Shown here piece by piece: positions 61,751 through 64,000 of a stretch of 64,000 bases of DNA. The notes beneath the pieces are model-generated. The model was not told the origin of the DNA, ran no database searches, and was given only the letters and a program-made list of their open reading frames with translations. The translations under genes and the position numbers were made by a program. How positions within the stretch are numbered: the stretch's first letter is position 1; each line of letters starts with the position of its first letter. The stretch spans positions 237,067 to 301,066 of the forward strand of contig NZ_KE384506.1 in NCBI RefSeq assembly GCF_000426185.1. The letters are read 5' to 3'. Origin of the DNA: Cellulomonas sp. URHD0024 (GTDB lineage: Bacteria > Actinomycetota > Actinomycetes > Actinomycetales > Cellulomonadaceae).

Positions 61751-63042
61751 GCACTGTCGACGAGGCACCCTTCCACGTCCCGGTCGGGAGCCTGGTCAAG
61801 CTGGCTGTACCGGCGGCGCTGATGGGCATCTTCTGCTCGCTGTCGCTGCTGTCGCTCAGCACCCTGGCCGAGCACCTGTCCGACTGGGCGTGGGACGACC
61901 TGTCGGCGTCGTTCGGTTTCGAGGCGTACTCCAACGCCTGGACGATCATCATGCTCACCGTCACCGGCCTGCTGATCGGCCTCGTCGTGCGGTACGCGCC
62001 CGGTCACGCGGGCCCCGACCCCGCGACGGTCGAGCTCGTCGCAGCGCCACTGCGGCCGGTCGTCCTGCCGGGCCTCGCGGTGGCCCTGATGCTGATGCTG
62101 GCCGGTGGCGTGAGCCTGGGTCCCGAGAACCCGATCATCGGCATCAACGTCGGGATCATCGTCTGGGTGGGCCTGAAGCTGTTCCCCCAGGTCAATGCCC
62201 CCATCTGGCTCGCCGTCGCCGTCGCCGGCACGATCGGCGCGATGTTCGGTACGCCCGTGGCCGCAGCACTGCTCCTGTCCGAGCTGAACGCCGGTGACAA
62301 GCGCATCCCGCTGTGGGACCGGCTCTTCGCACCGCTCGTCGCTGCCACCACCGGTGCCCTCACGACGATGAACCTGGCCGACCTGAACCTCTCCGTCGAC
62401 GTCGGCACCTATGTGGACGGTGGCCTGAAGGACCTCGGCATCGGCATCGTCATCTCGCTCGCCGCGGCCGCGTTCGGCCTGATCGCCGTGTACCTGTTCG
62501 TGCCGTTCCACACCGCGTTCCAGAAGCTCAAGCACCCCGTCGTCATGCTGACCGTCGGCGGTCTGCTGCTCGGCGTCCTCGGGGCGATCGGCGGCGAGGT
62601 CACCCTGTTCAAGGGCCTCAAGCAGATGCAGGAGCTCCCGGGCCTGGCTGCGACCACCACCGCCCTAGGCTTCCTGGGGTTCGCCGTGATCAAGCTGTTC
62701 GCGCTGCTCGTCGCTGCCACCTCGGGCTTCCGTGGCGGTCGCATCTTCCCGACGCTGTTCGTCGGCGTGGCGCTCGGGTTCGCGATCCACCAGGCGTGGT
62801 CGAGCGTCTCACTGCCGCTGGCGGTCGGCTGCGCGTGCGTCGGCATCCTCGTGGCGGCCACCCGCAGCGGCTGGCTCAGCATCTTCATGGCGGTTGCCGT
62901 GGTGCCCCAGCTCGTCCTGCTTCCCGCGTTCATCCTCGCGACGCTCGTCGCCTGGCTCCTCGTGACCAACCGTCCACAGCTCATCGCACCGGCTGCGCCG
63001 ACGCCTCAGCCGTCCGCCGTGGTCGAGGCAGGACCGGCGTGA
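61747..63042 (+). CDS. ClC-like ion channel/transporter (YfeO-type)
   Basis: Product of 431 residues with about ten membrane segments. The selectivity-filter-like GGVSLGPENPIIGINVG replaces the GxGREGP of classical ClC chloride channels and matches the YfeO subgroup; ATSGFRGGRIFPTLFVGVALG is the second conserved helix-loop. It likely moves chloride, fluoride or another anion, but ion and gating are unknown. GTG at 61747 overlaps the small upstream frame. Downstream are tandem repeats. Confidence 0.88.
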   Translation: MSTVDEAPFHVPVGSLVKLAVPAALMGIFCSLSLLSLSTLAEHLSDWAWDDLSASFGFEAYSNAWTIIMLTVTGLLIGLVVRYAPGHAGPDPATVELVAAPLRPVVLPGLAVALMLMLAGGVSLGPENPIIGINVGIIVWVGLKLFPQVNAPIWLAVAVAGTIGAMFGTPVAAALLLSELNAGDKRIPLWDRLFAPLVAATTGALTTMNLADLNLSVDVGTYVDGGLKDLGIGIVISLAAAAFGLIAVYLFVPFHTAFQKLKHPVVMLTVGGLLLGVLGAIGGEVTLFKGLKQMQELPGLAATTTALGFLGFAVIKLFALLVAATSGFRGGRIFPTLFVGVALGFAIHQAWSSVSLPLAVGCACVGILVAATRSGWLSIFMAVAVVPQLVLLPAFILATLVAWLLVTNRPQLIAPAAPTPQPSAVVEAGPA

Positions 63043-63652
63043 CGGGTTCGTCGCCGAGCCGTCGTCAACGTACGCACCGCTAGCCGGGTCTGTGATCGTC
63101 CGCCGGTGGCTGGGCCGGGGGTGATCCGGGTCGTGCGTCGCGGGTCTGGGGTCGGGTGTCGGTGGCTGGGCCGGGGGTGAACCGGGTCGTGGGTCGCGGG
63201 TCTGGGGTCGGGTGTCGGTGGCTGGGCCGGGGGTGATCCGGTGGTCGCGCGTCGCGGGTCGCGGGTCGGGGCGGTGGCTGGGCCCCGTGTGATCCAGGGG
63301 TCGCGGGTCTGCGGTCGCCGGTCGGTGGCTGGGCTGGGCGTGATCTGCCGGTCGCGGGTCGCCGGTCGGTGAACGGGCCAGGTCTGATCTGGTGGCCGCC
63401 GGCAACGAACGCCCGCGGCGGCTTCTCTCTTGAGCCGTGCTTGCTCTCGAGTCGCCCTCGTGTCCCGGGTTGCGCCCGTTTCCCGAGACGTCCAGCCCCG
63501 GCGCGGCACACGCTGCGCGGCGCACTCGTGATGGGCCAGCGGCACTCGCCAGAAGCCGGCGGCACTCGCCAGAAGCCAACGGCTCTCGCCAGCAGCCGGC
63601 GGCACTCGCCAGAAGCGCGCGGCAGCTGCGTCCGAAGCACGCGGCAGCTGCG
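63043..63652. other. 610-bp non-coding stretch between the ClC-like and HNH genes
   Basis: No gene is supported. It consists almost wholly of the two tandem-repeat blocks; frames read through it on the reverse strand are repetitive Arg/Pro-rich artefacts. It may be a remnant left by movement of the HNH element. Confidence 0.55.
63105..63400. repeat. Six tandem copies of a 56-bp GC-rich repeat, decaying to the right
   Basis: Units start with GGTGGCTGGG at 63105, 63161, 63217, 63273, 63324 and (degraded) 63368; periods are 56, 56, 56, 51, 44. Each contains GTGATCCGG-like and TCGCGGGTC blocks. No spacer variation, so not CRISPR. Confidence 0.92.
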
Positions 63653-63659
63653 TCAGAAG
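63541..63659. repeat. Tandem 20-bp repeats
   Basis: Units GGCACTCGCCAGAAGCCGGC at 63541, 63561, 63581 and 63601 (variants), followed by two related units containing GGCAGCTGCGT and CGAAG or CAGAAG (63621, 63643). They end right at the HNH gene stop (63653). Confidence 0.9.
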
Positions 63660-64000
63660 GGTGGTGGTCGGTCCTCGGCTGTGCCGCTGTGTCGTGGTGG
63701 TGGTGGTGGGTGGGTGGTGAGGGCGGTGTAGTCGATCTGGGCGGGGGTGGGGTGGCGGGCGAAGGTGAGGCCGTCGGCGCTGGTCCACCAGGTGACTCCG
63801 GTGGTGGGGTTGCGGTGCACGTTCCAGTGTTTCTTGGTCTTGGCTTGGTGGTGGTGGCGGCACAGGGCGTGCAGGTTGTCGGCGGTGGTTTGGGTGTGCG
63901 CGGGTTGGGATGGGTCGTAGGGGGTGATGTGGTCCAGGTCGCAGCGGGTCGCGGGTTGTCGGCAGCCGGGGAAGGTGCAGGTCACGTCGCGGGCGATGAT
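63653..64000 (-). CDS. HNH endonuclease, C-terminal part (DUF222/13E12 type); 5' end outside window
   Basis: The last 115 residues are in the window. They start with RDVTCTFPGCRQPATRCDLDHITPYD and continue NLHALCRHHHQAKT, the HNH zinc-binding beta-beta-alpha nuclease motif, then TWWTSADGLTFARHPTP and a Pro-rich tail. This ending is typical of 13E12/DUF222-HNH proteins, abundant in multicopy form in high-GC actinobacteria and often linked to repeats and mobile DNA. The N-terminal DUF222 domain must lie to the right of position 64000. Confidence 0.9.
   Translation of the reverse strand: MIARDVTCTFPGCRQPATRCDLDHITPYDPSQPAHTQTTADNLHALCRHHHQAKTKKHWNVHRNPTTGVTWWTSADGLTFARHPTPAQIDYTALTTHPPPPPRHSGTAEDRPPPF

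Noticed and set aside
63105..63400. Tandem repeats as a CRISPR array
   Set aside because: The units abut without unique spacers, are 56 bp long and decay progressively, and there are no cas genes.

Overview
The window is high-GC actinobacterial chromosome, with genes dense on both strands. Family-level markers fit an actinomycete: a conservon (CvnA-D-like), a bacterial proteasome activator ending in GQYL, a LysX-type lysyl-PG synthase/LysRS fusion, and DUF5926, DUF5997, DUF6325 and DUF2252 proteins. At least 14 genes carry a TANNNT -10 box 6-7 nt before the start codon, typical of leaderless actinobacterial transcripts. The overall feel is Cellulomonadaceae/Micrococcales, but that placement is inference. 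No phage, integrase, transposase or CRISPR array was found.

Layout. 1-8.6 kb: 3'-truncated phosphoglucomutase, DUF5926, a glycosyltransferase 2 with a repeat-bearing N-terminus, a 1450-residue membrane protein made of two homologous halves, and prephenate dehydratase. 8.6-12.5 kb: a compact operon with its own TTGACG/TACATT promoter, encoding a small exported Cys-containing protein, an ABC ATPase, two membrane proteins and a membrane-anchored protein. 12.5-21.7 kb: housekeeping (M48 protease, lipid kinase, seryl-tRNA synthetase, HAD phosphatase, EamA exporter, Bpa, AGE-family isomerase, quinone oxidoreductase) and two copies of a four-half-site palindromic element. 22-28.5 kb: a conservon whose sensor kinase-like protein carries about 1000 extra Pro/Ala/Trp-rich residues with tandem repeats. 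28.6-39.7 kb: PIN-like protein, DUF2252, tRNA-Ser(UGA), a chain of tightly coupled genes (unknown, J-domain, RNB nuclease, coiled-coil, YdeI-like), DHA2 exporter, tRNA-Ser(GCU), LtrA.

39.8-43.6 kb, between tRNA-Arg(ACG) and a strong hairpin, holds the most unusual cargo: a two-module AAA+ ATPase of the type found with extracellular contractile injection systems, and a DUF4157 (eCIS-core) protein with a variable C-terminal domain that resembles an ADP-ribosyltransferase. No sheath, tube or baseplate gene is present. 43.6-50 kb: DUF6325 plus a 57-residue partner, lysX, and two tandem paralogous lipoproteins whose spacer still carries a relic of the lysX 3' end.

50-54.5 kb looks like a DosRS-type redox/hypoxia module: NarL/DosR-like regulator, flavodoxin, GAF histidine kinase with the HHPPM motif of heme GAF domains, universal stress protein, and a membrane protein. 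Three intergenic sites fit the DosR-box skeleton GGGNC-N4-GNCCC (one with a mismatch). 54.5-64 kb: holin-like membrane protein, glycogen phosphorylase, DUF5997, a LysR effector domain lacking its HTH, trmB, a double VOC protein, a CDF transporter, a ClC-like channel, then about 600 bp of tandem repeats ahead of the 3' part of an HNH endonuclease gene cut by the window edge.
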